Positions 11,085-23,316 of a DNA stretch of 64,000 nucleotides are shown here, one piece after another; position 1 is the first letter of the stretch; each line of letters opens with the position of its first letter. The stretch is taken from the NCBI GenBank assembly GCA_907164885.2, contig OU015496.1, forward strand, positions 133,166,875 through 133,230,874, written 5' to 3'. A program made the position numbers and the translations under genes. Origin of the DNA: Dolomedes plantarius (taxonomy: Eukaryota; Arthropoda; Arachnida; Araneae; Dolomedidae). The notes under the pieces are model-generated. The model was not told the DNA's origin. It worked only from the letters and a program-made list of their open reading frames with translations, and made no database searches.

Positions 11085-11745
11085 GACTTAATAGACTTAT
11101 ACCATCATTTCGTATTTGTACTACTCCACCTTTTATTAGAAAATGAAATTGTTAAAAAACTCCTTTGTAACTTTTATCATCAATAGTCAATTAATACACA
11201 TAAGTGGTCAGCAAATTGAACAAAAACAAACGACTTGCACTGGGTTTCTAAATTAATAACCGATAGTGATAAAGAAAGTTGACTTCGAAACTGCCTTAAT
11301 TTAAGCGGTAGTTAGTACGAAGCCAACAAAAAATAATTTAAGCCACTATTTCACTAAAAATTTGCGATTATCCGACAACGATCCATTAATCCCATCTAAA
11401 TGCGCAAATAATGAGAAGAAATTTTTGAAAAGTTTTTCGTCATTTTACAGTCAATATCGGGGCAGAGAAATGGATGTTACAGCTCGTGCATTTTAGTAGT
11501 GGAATGGTATTCCTGATGTAACGCAACAATCTCACGTTGCGTTTCCTCGAAAGTCGATAATCCCTTTCATACATTTGCGTGCAAAGTAAATCAAAAGTAT
11601 TTAAAAAGTAACTGAATTTTTAAACATTGTATGAAAAAACATTTCGAAGTGATTATTAGTTTATTGTAGAAATGGAGATTTATTTAGAGTAATGATGATA
11701 TTTAGTGCTACAGTTGTCAATTATTTTATGTATGTGAACTATTAT
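11085..11745 (+). repeat. Non-coding unit, copy A of three
   Basis: This aligns with copies B (13770-14641) and C (23317-24190) over about 650 bp in the same orientation. Shared blocks include AACCGATAGTGATAAAGAAAG (shared with C), ATTTTACAGTCAATATCGG, TCTCACGTTGCG and AAGTAAATC. There is no shared reading frame. The copies are diverged, so the duplication is not recent. Confidence 0.85.
11520..11543. other. Hairpin in copy A (variant stem)
   Basis: AACGCAA (11520-11526) pairs with TTGCGTT (11537-11543). In copies B and C the outer pair is C-G; here it is A-T, with both sides changed. Confidence 0.7.
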
Positions 11746-11754
11746 TCTATGTAT

Positions 11755-11758
<4 letters not shown>

Positions 11759-11810
<52 letters not shown>
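11759..11810. repeat. (AT)n microsatellite
   Basis: About 26 TA units at the downstream edge of copy A. Confidence 0.97.
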
Positions 11811-11811
<1 letters not shown>

Positions 11812-12159
11812 CGGTAATGCCCCTCCATTATTAATGGTCGCATATTCTAAATTCTCCTCAATAAAGCCCAGCCCCTATTCAAATTTGTGACCTAGTATTA
11901 AAAGAATGAAAAAATTAGTTTGTCCCTTAATGCACGCGCTGAATGTCATGCGACTATTTTTCAGGATGATTCAGAAACCACGTGCTTTTACATCATATGT
12001 TCGGAATCATGAGATATGACTCACGTGGTTATGACAGATGTTCTGTTCTAGCCAATTAAAAGAATTTTAAACACCTAGCGTCTCCATCATATAAATACGT
12101 AGAGCAGCAATTTTCGGCCCTTCCTTGACTTGGTCTATCGTTCTTCTGTCACTTCCAAC
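11811..12159 (+). repeat. Downstream segment of the triplicated unit (after copy A)
   Basis: Two stretches match the segment after copy B. The block ending CCAATTAAA (12023-12061) matches 21051-21090, and the block ending TTCCAAC/GTCCAAC (12132-12159) matches 21136-21163. After subtracting inserted transposons, the spacing to the hairpin is about 500 versus 550 bp, so the repeat unit extends well past the core. No coding frame is evident. Confidence 0.6.
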
Positions 12160-12161
12160 TA

Positions 12162-13567
12162 CACTGCTGGCCACTATGAATGCAACACCCTGAAGGAAAC
12201 ATGCAAATAACATGAAATTTACAATATGCATTAGCGGAGGTGAGATATGCAAATGATTAGAATTTCAGCGCAGACGCACATCACGCGCGCCTGTGGCGCC
12301 ACTTCAAAGCGCTATTTAAGGCTTGGAGATTTCGACGATTTCAAGTTCGGCAATTGTGTTTTTCTTGTGGTTTTTTCAAAAAAACGATCAATTATGCCTC
12401 GTCGAAAACAGCGATCATCTTTTGATCAAGTATCCGAGTTCGACAGAGGAAGGATAGTGGCCTACCGATATTGTGGATTATCTTTCAGGGAAATCGGTAG
12501 TCGTGTTGGACGAAACCAAACAACTGTAATGAGGATATGTGATCGTTGGATGCAGGAGGGTACGACGGACCGGTGTGTTCAATCGCATCCACCTCAGCGC
12601 ACCACTTCACGTGATGACAGGCAAATTGTGCACATGGCAGTGACGGATCGCTGAGTCACATCACGAACCATTGCAGAGCAAATGCAGTCTGTAACGCATC
12701 ATCCAGTGTCTGCGCGTACCATTCGACGCCGTTTACAGAGTGGTCTGTCCGCAGGACGTCCATTGCTTTGTCTACCCTTGACGCAGAACCACAGACGTCT
12801 CCGCCGCCAATGGTGCGACGACAGAAGGATGTGGACGGCAGAATAGAATGAAATTGTCTTTACTGACGAGTCACGCTTCTGTCTGCAACACCACGATGGT
12901 CGCATTCGAGTCTGGAGACACCGTGAAGAGAGGATGCTGAGCAGCTGCGTTATGCACCGCCACACTGGTCCTGCACCGGGTATTATGGTATGGGGCGGTA
13001 TTGGATATCACTCTCGCACACCTCTAGTACGCATTGCCGGTACTTTAAACAGCCAGCGCTACATCTCCGAGGTGTTGGAGCCAGTTGTCCTTCCTTACCT
13101 TCAGGGCTTGTCCACAGCCATATTTTAGCAGGATAATGCGCGACCACACGTGGCACGCATTGTCCAACGGTACTTCGTCAAACGCCAGATTGAATTGCTT
13201 CCCTGGCCGCTTCGCTCTCCCGATCTTTCACCGATAGAAAACATGTGGTCCATGGTTGCTCTACGATTGACCCAGATTCCATCCCCAGCTGCCACAGCAG
13301 ATCAACTTTGGCAACGTGTGGAAGCTGCTTGGTCTGCTGTACCCCAAGAACTCATCCAAAGTCTCTTTGAATCAATGCCGAGGCGTGTGGCAGCGGTGAT
13401 CTCCAACAACGGCGGCTCCTCTGGCAACTGATTTTGGCAGGAACCACACTTCACAGAAGTCTATAAATTTAATCATTTGATACTTGGTCAACATGTTATC
13501 TATAAAATAAATTTTGTTGTGATATCTCATGTCTTTCTTGGTGTTGCAATTTGGGTGGCCAGCAGTG
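12162..13567 (+). mobile_element. Tc1-like transposon (1406 bp)
   Basis: The inverted repeats begin CACTGCTGGCCAC on both ends and continue through GCAACACC. TA duplications lie at 12160-12161 and 13568-13569. It is inserted in the downstream part of the triplicated unit and encodes a single-frame transposase with three stops. Confidence 0.93.
12394..13431 (+). pseudogene. Tc1 transposase, three in-frame stops
   Basis: One frame of 345 residues, the usual Tc1 length, is broken at 12652-12654, 12844-12846 and 13126-13128. ATG 12394 is preferred over the upstream in-frame ATG because the protein there begins MPRRKQRSSFDQVSEFDRGR, a typical Tc1 start. Domains in order are two helix-turn-helix motifs (FREIGSRVGRNQTTVMRICD; SARTIRRRL), then the catalytic DDE set: FTDESRFCL, QQDNARPH-like (its first Gln codon is the stop at 13126), and SPDLSPIENMWS. 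All three acidic residues remain. The copy is dead only through stops and looks comparatively young. Confidence 0.93.
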
Positions 13568-13769
13568 TATATTAGGATGTAACCGTATTCGATACTGAAG
13601 ACCCGGCCGGTCAGGTGGCTAGTTTCTTTGCATCATTTTGTCAAGCTACCTGTGTGTAAAAATGGCTGAAATGTCCTGCATCATTTAGATATAATGTGTT
13701 GCTTTGATGACAATGATGAAGCCAATGTTTGTATTTCTTTTGGAATCGTTCACGTATGCTGAAATGCAT

Positions 13770-14641
13770 AATACTCTTCAAATAAGGTATAGGATAGTGC
13801 ATTAATGCAGTAGTACTAATTACATTTTGCTGTTTTAATTTAAATTGACGAATAACAGATTGCTATAATTTTCTCGTATTTGTAATTTTCCATGTTTTAT
13901 TAGAGAAGGAAATAGTGAAGAACTACATTTTAACTTTGCATATCGTTAATAGCCCAGTAATGAACACACGCACACACAGAAAATGAAAAAGAAAGAGAGA
14001 AAGAACTGCATGGACTTTCTAAATCAACAACAGAGATCTATAAAGACAGTTAATTTCGAAATTGCTTTAATTTAAGAGCTACTTAGACTAATGTCAAAAG
14101 AAAATAATTTAGCCAGAGAACTTGGAAATAATCACGATTGTTCCATTATTTGTTCCCCCTGAATGCATGGATATTAAAAAGAGAAGTACTAAAATTTAGA
14201 ATTTTTTTTCTGCATTTTACAGTCAATATCGGAGGGAGAGGGAGGGGGAGACATGAATGGTAGAATGCATGTGTTTAGTGGTGGAAAGATATTCGTTATA
14301 TCACGCAATCTCACGTTGCGTGTACGCGATAATCGATAATCCTTATCCCATTTGAGTGCTAAGTAAATCCAAGTATATGAGAAGTACCCGAATTTCGAAA
14401 AATGGTAAGACGAAATGTAGGAAGTTATTCTGATATTCTAGTATATCGTTGAAACGGAGATACATCATGAGTAATGACATTCTAAAATGAGCATAGTTTT
14501 CAATAATTCATTGATCTTTTAAAGAAATAGATTTTGATTGGTCTTTTTAAATTATGGAAATGTGTAATACTGAGGTTTGGTATATGTGAGGAAGAATATC
14601 AGTATGTTTAACACTCAACTATAGTTACAGAAAATTCTAGC
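13770..14641 (+). repeat. Non-coding unit, copy B of three
   Basis: This matches copy A and copy C in order and orientation; similarity to C begins slightly earlier, near ACTAATTACATTTTGCT. The BEL element cuts it at 14641, and the unit resumes at 20836. The stretch 13570-13770 before it is unassigned. Confidence 0.85.
14302..14322. other. Hairpin in copy B
   Basis: CACGCAA (14302-14308) pairs with TTGCGTG (14316-14322) around the loop TCTCACG. It is identical to copy C. Confidence 0.7.
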
Positions 14642-14956
14642 TGTTGGGAATTCATTTCTCCCACGCGCATGTCCGGATTTGTTAAAGGGCAGAGAGTCAC
14701 GTGAACTTCTTGATATCTTTTACTTTTATTTTGGCTCTTGGCATCACGAGCTCATGACGCGTGATGAATCTTTAGAATTTAATTTAATTTCATTTATTTT
14801 TATGTATTAAAAATTGAAAATATTGTAATATGGATTAAAACTCTTAAATATCAACCATTGAAGTATTTCTTGAAGGATGCCTGGATGTTTTACTTGAGAT
14901 GAATACTTGAACTTGATAGACTTACTTGAATATGAACTACTATTCGTGATCAAACA
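14642..14956 (+). repeat. 5' LTR of the BEL element
   Basis: 315 bp, nearly collinear with 20526-20835 with modest substitutions and small indels. Confidence 0.95.
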
Positions 14957-14963
14957 TTGTTTT

Positions 14964-14981
14964 TGGAGGCACCGGCGAGAT
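14964..14981 (+). other. BEL primer binding site (tRNA-Thr-like)
   Basis: TGGAGGCACCGGCGAGAT lies seven bases after the LTR. Its first 11 bases complement the 3' end of tRNA-Thr (…CGGTGCCTCCA). The assignment to Thr is from memory of the tRNA end and needs checking. Confidence 0.5.
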
Positions 14982-15118
14982 ATTCTCGAAATAAGTGAAC
15001 TTTTATTAACCAAGGTTTTAACTTTCATGGATAAGTTTTTTTGACTGCTGAAAATCAGGTAGGTACATTTTCTTGAAAAAATTTATTTGATTTATTTAGT
15101 TTCGATTTCTATCTTGAA

Positions 15119-16260
15119 ATGGAGCCGAACGGATTAAGAGCGAAACGGATATTGCAGAGAACTGCTGTCACAAATCTTGTTAAGCAACTTTATACAATCC
15201 TGGCTCTAGAAATAGAGAAAACTGATATTGATGATCTTTCTGAGCTCAATACTCAGATTTGTGAAAGAGAACAAATCTTAACGGCTTTAAATTCAGAAAT
15301 CGAAACTCAGTTGAATAATAGTAAAGATTTTGAAAAGGAGCTAGCAAAGAGCGAAGCATATTATGAACAAATATTATCGGCTAAGTGTAGAATTAAAACT
15401 AGACTGAATAAATTCTCAAAATGAAGTGAATTACATAATGATTCTAATTCAAGTTTGAATTTGTCTACAAATGTGTCGGAACCTTCATCGGCGACTGCCG
15501 TAAAGTTACCCAAATTACATATTTAATAATTTTCTGGAGAGCCTAGTATGTGGCAGGAAGTTTTTTACGCATTTGAAGTGTCGATTTATCAAAATAAATC
15601 GTTAAGTAAAATTGAAAAATTGGTGTACCTGAAATCATTTCTTGTTGGTCAAGCTTATAATGTTGTTGAAGGTTTCACATTAACTGATAAGAACTATGAT
15701 ACTTGTATTGCGCTGTTAAAGGAGAAATTTGGAAAACTTGAAAAAATTATAAATTCTCATATTAACAATCTCCTTAATATTGTACCAGTTAAAGTTTCTT
15801 CTAAATTGCATAATATTTGTGAAATCAATATTAGAAGCTTAAGTAATTTAAATGTTACGTCAGGTTCTTACGGCCATTTGTTGCACCCCATTTTATTAAA
15901 ATCACTGCCCCAAGATTTAGTTCTTGAATACCATCGCAAAAGAGATCCTAACAAGGACCCAGAAATAATGAATTTAATTGATTTCTTAAAAGGAGAACTT
16001 GAATGTAGAGAATCTACAGTGGCAATAATAATTATAAGGGTTCTGAACATGAATGTTCGACCTCTCGAAATCGAATACATCATAAAAACTTTCGACCATT
16101 TAATAAATGCAATGCTACAAATGCTTTAAATACAAATGTTGTTAAACCCTATTGTGTATTTTGTGAAAATAATGACCACTCGCCCTTAAGATGTAAAAAT
16201 TTACCAAATGATCAGAAACGTAGAATATTAAGGAAAGAGGGTAGGTGTTATCGGTGTTTT
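15119..16260 (+). pseudogene. gag: BEL gag
   Basis: ATG 15119 opens a frame starting MEPNGLRAKRILQRTAVTNL, followed by a coiled coil. Stops at 15422-15424 and a double stop at 15524-15529 interrupt it. From 15530 the capsid-like part continues (FSGEPSMWQEVFYAFEVSI; KLVYLKSFLVGQAYNVVEGF), which is the BEL Gag signature (DUF1759 type). A frameshift near 16020 moves the reading to a frame with an intact CCHC knuckle (CVFCENNDHSPLRC, about 16150-16191). A second knuckle starts at GRCYRCF near 16240 and is completed in the next frame. Confidence 0.85.
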
Positions 16261-16841
16261 TGAAATCTCATCTGTCATCCGAATGTAGATCAAAATTACA
16301 ACCTTGTGAAAATTGCCAAAGTACCTATCATAATAAATTATTTTGTTTTCCTAAGCAAGTTAAAAGTGAAATCGCTGAAAATAATCCTGAAATTCAAACG
16401 ACAGTTTCTACTGCTCAGTGCGATATTCCAAATGCGAATAATGTCCTGTTACAAACCTGTTGTGTATGGGCTAAGTCAAAAACAAAGTCAAAATTGACTA
16501 GGATTATTCTCGATTCGGGGTCTGAAAGAAGTTTTGTGCTTAAAGGGTTATCCTGGGAACTTAATTTGCCGTGTAAACGAAAAGAGAGATTGACTATATA
16601 TGCATTCGGAATGACTCATGGGAAAGAGAGGGAATTTGAAGTTTACGAATTGACGCTGACAAACATGAATCAGAATAGCCAATTTATGACAGTCAAATTA
16701 CTCGCTACAGATGTTATTAGTGCAAGTACTTTAGAAATTCCGAGCGAAAACGTAAACATTCAACGCCTCGTATCAACTCAATGTTGGGATTTAGCTGATT
16801 CATGCAATAAATCTGAAATCGGTATTTTACTGGGAATATAA
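16245..16841 (+). pseudogene. pol: BEL second zinc knuckle and aspartic protease
   Basis: This frame begins inside the second knuckle (KSHLSSECRSKLQPCENC), reached from gag by a one-base change in a T-run near 16256-16262. The protease active site is in RIILDSGSERSFV (DSG with the following Ser), as in peptidase family A17 of BEL/Pao. It ends at 16839-16841 within EIGILLG. The conserved continuation resumes in another frame just before 16901, so a second frameshift lies in the A-run near 16873. Confidence 0.85.
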
Positions 16842-16900
16842 TTATTTCTGGTTCGTACAAACAGGCGTTCCAAAAAAAAAATAATGGGTGTTTACATCTG

Positions 16901-18928
16901 GTGAACTCAATTTTCGGCCAAACTGTTGTAGGCAAGATAGAATCTCGAAACAGTGCAGCAATAAACATGCATTTTATGTCAGTAGAGGTAAAACAAGGTT
17001 TTGACTTGCAAACGTTTTGGAAACTGGAATCTTTATCTATTTACGATGATAAAAGTGATGTGCTTTCACAAGCAGACATGGATACTTTAAATAATTTTTA
17101 TGATAATTTGAAATTTGCTGACGGACGTTATGAAACTAAACTGTTATGGAAAGAAAACAAAATTGAGCTAAATAATAATTTAAATGTAGCTAAAAGAAGA
17201 CTTCAGGGATTAGAAAGCAAATTAAGTAAAAACGGCTGGTTATTTGATGAATATGAGAAAATAATTCGTGAACAAAAGGATTTAGGCATAATTGAAGAAT
17301 ACGGTTTAGAAGAATGTAACGCTTATTATATGCCACATAGACCAGTCGTAAGACAGGATAAGTCAACAACTAAAGTAATAATTGTGTTCGACGCTTCGTC
17401 GAAAGATAAAGATGCAAAATCTCTTAACGACTGTTTAGTATCGGGTCCAAATTTAAAACCTAATATTTTAGATATTGTTTTGAAATTTCGACTTCATCAC
17501 ATTGCATTTTCTGGAGATATTGAAAAGGCTTTCTTACAAATCCAGATTGCTGAGGAAGATAGGGATTTTTTAAGGCTTCTATGGTTTAATGAATCAAATA
17601 GTAAAATTCTAAATTTCAAAGTCTTACGCATGAAACGAGTTATCTTTGGTGTCACTATCAGTCCGTTCTTCCTTGCGGCTACTATAAAATACCACCTTAG
17701 AAAATATGATAAAGAATATAAAAAAACTGTTGAAATGTTAGATAAATCGTTATATGTTGACGATGTTTTTCATGGCTCAAATTCTGTTGATGAGGCATTT
17801 ACTTTATCTATTCTAAAAGATGCAGGAATGGTTCTAAGAAAATTCAAATCTAATTCCCAACTGTTGGAAAATCTATGGAAACAAAATAATATTTATTGCG
17901 AATCAAATAATTCTGATCATATTTTGAAAGTTTTGGGTATAGTATGGGAGAATAAGGATGATGTTTTGAAATTAGATCTACATTCGCTTATCGACAACTT
18001 GGACAATCTCAATATCACTAAACGCACTGTGTTGCAAACAGCTGCAAGGATATATGACCCAGTCGGCTTTATATCGCCCTTTGTCATTAGAGTCAATTTT
18101 TTAATACAGGAACTGTGGGAGCAAGGTATTGACTGGGATACTGAATTACCTAAACCGTTAAAAGAAAAATTATTTCAGTGGTGCTCAGAGATTAAAAACT
18201 TAGCAGACTTTTCTATCCCTAGAACATACTTACCAGATATAGTCATGGGCAATATTAAACTTCTAATATTTTGTGATGCCAGTTTGAAGGGTATTGGAGA
18301 AGTTGCTTATTTTAGAAATCCTAAAACCCGTTTCACTTTTTTTGTACTGTCTAAAACTAGAATTTATCCACCTAAAAAACTAACTGTCCCCCGTTTGGAA
18401 CTTATGACAGCCATTATAGCAGCTAGAATAGCACATTACTTAAGAAAGCTGTTTGGAATTCCAATTGAAAATAAATTTTGCTTTAGTGATTCACAAATTG
18501 CTCTTCATTGGATCAAAGGCAGTGTCACTAATTAGAAACCTTTTGTGGCAAATCGAGTATGCGAAATACAAGATCTTATTCCACCTTCACAATGGAAATA
18601 TTTTCATGGAGCAGAAAATCCTGCTGATATACTCTCACGAGGATGCAAGGCATCTGAATTGCTAAATAATGTCTCATGGTGGCAAGGGCCAAATTTAATG
18701 AAAGAAAGTAATGTAATTGAGTTATTTCCAACACCTCAAGTAAATGAAGCCGAATCAGATATTTTTGTTGAACGACGTAAAACGATTGTTTGTTCAGTGG
18801 TACAAGATCCTTCTGAATTCAATATAATTTTTAAATTATCATCTTGGACTAAATTAAGCGTGTTATGGCATGGTGTCTTAGATTTACAAAAATCTGTAAA
18901 TCATCAGATAAAACCATTGGGTTCTTGA
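16901..18928 (+). pseudogene. pol: BEL reverse transcriptase and RNase H
   Basis: 544 codons are open to a stop at 18533-18535, and the same frame then resumes to 18928. RT motifs include VVRQDKSTTKVIIVFDASSK, FSGDIEKAFLQIQI and the intact catalytic SLYVDDVFHG. RNase H shows FCDASLKGIG, VPRLELMTAIIAARI and FSDSQIALHWIKG, with the acidic residues kept. The stop at 18533 replaces a residue in the normally continuous SxTxWKPFVANRV region, probably Trp. The N-terminal start is not a true start: the region is part of a fused polyprotein. A frameshift near 18880-18920 hands over to the integrase frame. Confidence 0.92.
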
Positions 18929-20280
18929 CAATTCCTGAACTTGACGAAGCGACTAATGCCATTATTAAAGTAGTCCAGAAAGATGCATTCAAAGAAGAGT
19001 TGAAAGCATTAGAAAATGGAAAGTGTTTAAAATCTAAGATACTCCAATTGAATCCTTTCGTCGAAAATGGAATTCTGCTAGTTGGAGGACGTTTAAGAAA
19101 CTCTAACCTAACAATTTGCCAAAAACATCAGATTATACTTCCAAAGAAACATCACATCACAGATTCAATAATTAAACATTTTCACGAAAGTACTCTCCAT
19201 AGTGGAACTCAACTTACGATGTCGAGCATTCGTCAAAATTTCTGGATAGTTAATGCTAGAAATGCCGTAAACGAAATGATGTATAACTGTGTTAAATGTT
19301 TCAAAAGTAGGCCAAATGTAAGTACTCAGCTGATGGCAGATCTTCCGTCGGCTCGTGTGATGCCAGATAGAGTTTTCTCTAAGGTAGGAATTGACTTTGC
19401 CGGACCATTCATGATAAAATCGCGCAAAGGAAGAGGTATAAGACCATTCAAATGTTATGTGTGCTTATATATATGTTTTTGTACCAAAGCTATACATCTT
19501 GAACTAGTTAGTGATCTGTCCACTGAAGCGTTTTTGGCATCTTTAAGGCGATTTATCGCACGCCGCGGAAAGCCTCAGCAAATATTCTCTGATCAAGGTA
19601 CAAATTTTAGAGGTGCAGAACGTGAATTGAGTAACATCATGGTTACCCTTTCTTCAGATGAAGGACTCCATCAAAATTTTGCGGAAGAACGTATTCGTTG
19701 GAGCTTCAATCCTCCGGCTGCCCCACATTTTGGCGGCCTTTGGGAAGCAGGTGTGAAGCAGATGAAAGGACACTTAAAACGAACAATTGGTGAACAAATA
19801 CTTACTTACGAAGAGTTTTTTACCCTCATCACCCAAGTTGAAGCTTGCTTAAATTCATGACCGATAGTTGCGATTTCTAACGATCCTGATGACTTGAACC
19901 CTCTTACACCAGGGCACTTCCTTAAAGGAACTGCGCTAACGTCGTTACCTGATCCCGAACTAATTAATTTCTACGTGCCTTCAATCGAGACATGGAAGCT
20001 AACACAACGTATTTTCCAAAGATTTTGGAAACGATGGTCCACGGACTACCTTTATCAGTTGCAACAGTGATCCAAGTGGTTGAAGACCAAACCGAACTTG
20101 AAAATAAATGACTTAGTTCTTTTAAAAGACAATAATCTGCCCCCTTTAAAATGGAAGATGGGCAGAGTGATTCAACTTTTTCCTGGTGCTGATAACAACG
20201 TGCGAGTTGTAAAATTAAAAACTTATCGTGGAGAATTGAAACGTCCCATTTATAAACTATCTCTTTTACCTATTTCATAA
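18865..20280 (+). pseudogene. pol: BEL integrase and C-terminal DUF5641 tail
   Basis: The frame is 1. The zinc-binding part has His residues in HFHESTLHSG and Cys in CVKCFK. The catalytic triad is complete: GIDFAGPF, IFSDQGTNF and PHFGGLWEAGVK. Stops at 19858-19860 and 20068-20070 are both TGA, where an Arg codon (CGA) is likely in intact relatives. After them the tail reads GHFLKGTALTSLP, RFWKRWSTDYLYQLQQ and LKDNNLPPLKWKMGRV, the same domain as the older relic at 10187-10525. The tail ends at 20280, about 230 bp before the polypurine tract. Confidence 0.92.
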
Positions 20281-20511
20281 TTCATATATCATTTTAATGT
20301 TTTCTATGTGTTTAGGCTTTATATAATTTTTAGGTTTGCTATTGATATTCTATTTAGTAATAGTTTAATCATTAGTTTCCGTTAGAAGTTTTAATAATAG
20401 AATTATGTGTGGAAATTGTTATTATTATAGTTTGCCTTTGTTTATATTCATTTGGTAAGTGTACGTCAGTATTTAATTGTAAAATTTGATTCTTGTATGA
20501 ACCACTGTTCA

Positions 20512-20525
20512 CGGTGGGGGGAGGA
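20512..20525 (+). other. BEL polypurine tract
   Basis: GGTGGGGGGAGGA immediately precedes the 3' LTR. Confidence 0.85.
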
Positions 20526-20835
20526 TGTTGGGAATTCTTTTCTCCCACGCTCATGTCCGGATGTGTTAAAGGGCAGAGAGTCACGTGAACTTCTTGATAT
20601 CTTTTACTTTTATTTTGACTTTTGGCATCACGAGCTCATGACGCGTGATGAATCTTTAGAATTTAATTTCCATTCTTTTTATGTATTGAAAATTGAAAAT
20701 ATTGTAACATGGATTAAAACTCTTAAATATCAACCTTTGAAGTCTTTCTTGAAGGATGCCTGGATGTTTCACTTGAGATGAATACATGAACTTGATAGAC
20801 TTACTTGAATATGAACTACTATTCGTGATCAAACA
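20526..20835 (+). repeat. 3' LTR of the BEL element
   Basis: 310 bp matching the 5' LTR. It is followed by CTAAC, the presumed target duplication. Confidence 0.95.
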
Positions 20836-20840
20836 CTAAC

Positions 20841-21180
20841 TATCTATCAATCAAATATATATATATATTTGAAACAATAACGTTTCCCTACATTAACTTT
20901 ATCTTACCGCAATAGAACATTGTCCCTCATTTATGAATTTGACCTAAGTATTCCAAATTAATCCATTAGATTCTCCCACAAAAAGCCAGGTGCGGCCAAC
21001 AATTATATCAAGTCGAATGTCGTGGAACATTCAAACACCATCACCCCATACGACGTGATTAGGTCAGGTGTCACCTTTTGACCAATTAAATGTTCAGCGC
21101 GCCCGTACTCAGGTCGTGAACCTAGGGTTTTCGCGGTCTACTGTGTTCTGCTCGAGTCCAACAAACATGCACAACTTTTA
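20841..21180 (+). repeat. Downstream segment of the triplicated unit (after copy B)
   Basis: This continues copy B after the BEL insertion. Blocks 21051-21090 and 21136-21163 match the segment following copy A. The stretch 21180-21500 after it shows no recognisable gene or repeat. Confidence 0.55.
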
Positions 21181-21506
21181 GCTCCATGTTCTTTTGTTTT
21201 ATTCTGTGCCGTTCCGGCATCCCCAGGATGATATTGTTCATATATGATGATCCTATAGAAATTATACAGTATCAATATAATGTAGGGCATCTAAACATCG
21301 GAGAATTACAAAAGAATAGATGATCAATGTGACCAACTATGTGGATCCTGTGTTCTTCGACTGGATTCTCTGCCTAAGCCTTTCTCAGCCACTCACCATG
21401 ACTGAATAATGATTCGAGGTATCTTCCTGTCATCCAACATCTCCTTTTCTAATATTACATATATATTTATTGGTACGAATTTATATATTGGTACCAATAA
21501 TATTGG

Positions 21507-22061
<555 letters not shown>

Positions 22062-22095
22062 CTTACGTGCAATCATTTGCTTATACTTACATATA

Positions 22096-23314
22096 CACTG
22101 AAGTGCCACTGAATTAGGGATAGCAAAGCCTATGCAAATTGTGTAGCGCTGCGCATCATGTATGCGCAAGTGAGGGCGCTGTGGTAACTGCATATATAGC
22201 GCGTACTGTGGTTGTTCTGAATTAGTTGTTGGAATTGCCAGTATAGGTAAACTGCCTGATTTAGACGCCTTCGATCGCGGACAAATCGTAGGTGCGCGAC
22301 GCAAGGGCCATTGAATTTCCGAAATCGTCAGACAGTTATGATTTTCAAGGTTGTCAGTGTTCAGAGTATACCAAGAATACATGGATGGTGGAAAAAAACA
22401 CTAGCGATCGGGCAAACTGCAAAGGACAATTAGCCTTGACAGTGCGTAGTGAGAACGGCTCAGGCGTATTGTACGTAGCCAGCGAAGCCAAACATTAGCT
22501 CAAATTACCACCCAGTTTAATGACGGTGCCAGTCGTACAGTCAGTAAACGGACTGTGCAATGCTCGCTTGACCGTATGGGTTTCGGGAGCAGTCGACCTA
22601 CGAGAGTACCATTGCTCTATACTCGCCATCGGGCTGCACGTCTTGCCTGGGCAAGAGAGCACAGAGATTGGTGTGTAGAGGACTGGAATCGAGTAGCATG
22701 GAGTGATGAGTCTCGATTCCGACTACTTAACGCCTACGGGAGGCTGAGAATATGGCGTCAGGGTCCTGAAGCCATGGATCCTGCATGCCTGGCTGGAACT
22801 GTACAAGGGCATGGTGGCTCAATCATGGTCTGGGGTGTTTTTTCGTGGCACAGTTTGGGATCTTTGGTGCGTGTACCAACCTCCCTCAATGCAATTCGGT
22901 ACGTAGAGTTGCTGGGTGATCAGCTCCATCCGTTTATGCTGTTCTGTTATCCGCACGGTAATGGAGTTTTCCAGCAAGACAACTGTACCTCTCACAAGTC
23001 CCGGTTGGCTACTGGCTGGTTGGATGAGCATTCCTCTGACTTCTCTGTCATGAATTGCCACCTAGAAGCCCAGACTTAAATCCTATTGAGCATCTTTGGG
23101 ATGTTTTGAAACAAGGCGTGAAAGGCCATCACACAACACAAAAGAACCTTACTGAATTATGGACAGCTTTAGCCAATATTTGGCAAGCCATTCCTGTGGA
23201 ACGTTTTCACAAACTTGTTGTATCTATGCCTCGTCGTGTGGCAGCCGTTATCAAGGCCAGAGGAGGCCCAACTCGTTACTAGGTATGTATCCCTAATTCA
23301 GTGGCACTTCAGTG
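22096..23314 (+). mobile_element. Tc1-like transposon (1219 bp)
   Basis: Both ends carry the inverted repeat CACTGAAGTGCCACTGAATT followed by AGGGATA. TA duplications lie at 22094-22095 and 23315-23316. It is a different Tc1 family from the other three relics in the window. Confidence 0.93.
22243..23282 (+). pseudogene. Tc1 transposase with lost start and frameshifts
   Basis: The N-terminus LPDLDAFDRGQIVGAR is preceded in frame by ATA at 22243-22245, where an ATG is expected, so the start appears lost. The first frame has stops and passes to another near GGKKT (22390-22400, an A-run). From 22555 to 23079 the first frame is open again and holds the linker and catalytic parts RVAWSDESRFRL and FQQDNCTSHKS. 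A further shift near 23060 leads to the tail 23055-23282 with SPDLNPIEHLWDVLKQG. The three catalytic acids D, D, E are present. Family length is about 340 residues. Confidence 0.9.
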
Positions 23315-23316
23315 TA

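Larger units (their letters stand above)
14642..20835 (+). mobile_element. BEL/Pao LTR retrotransposon, full length, dead
   Basis: The LTRs 14642-14956 and 20526-20835 both start TGTTGGGAATTC and end GATCAAACA. The flanking 5-mers CTAGC (14637-14641) and CTAAC (20836-20840) look like a target duplication with one change. The order gag, DSG-type protease, RT, RNase H, integrase, DUF5641 tail is that of BEL/Pao. Coding is broken by at least three frame changes and several stops, but the RT and integrase catalytic residues are kept. It inserted into copy B of the triplicated unit. Confidence 0.95.
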
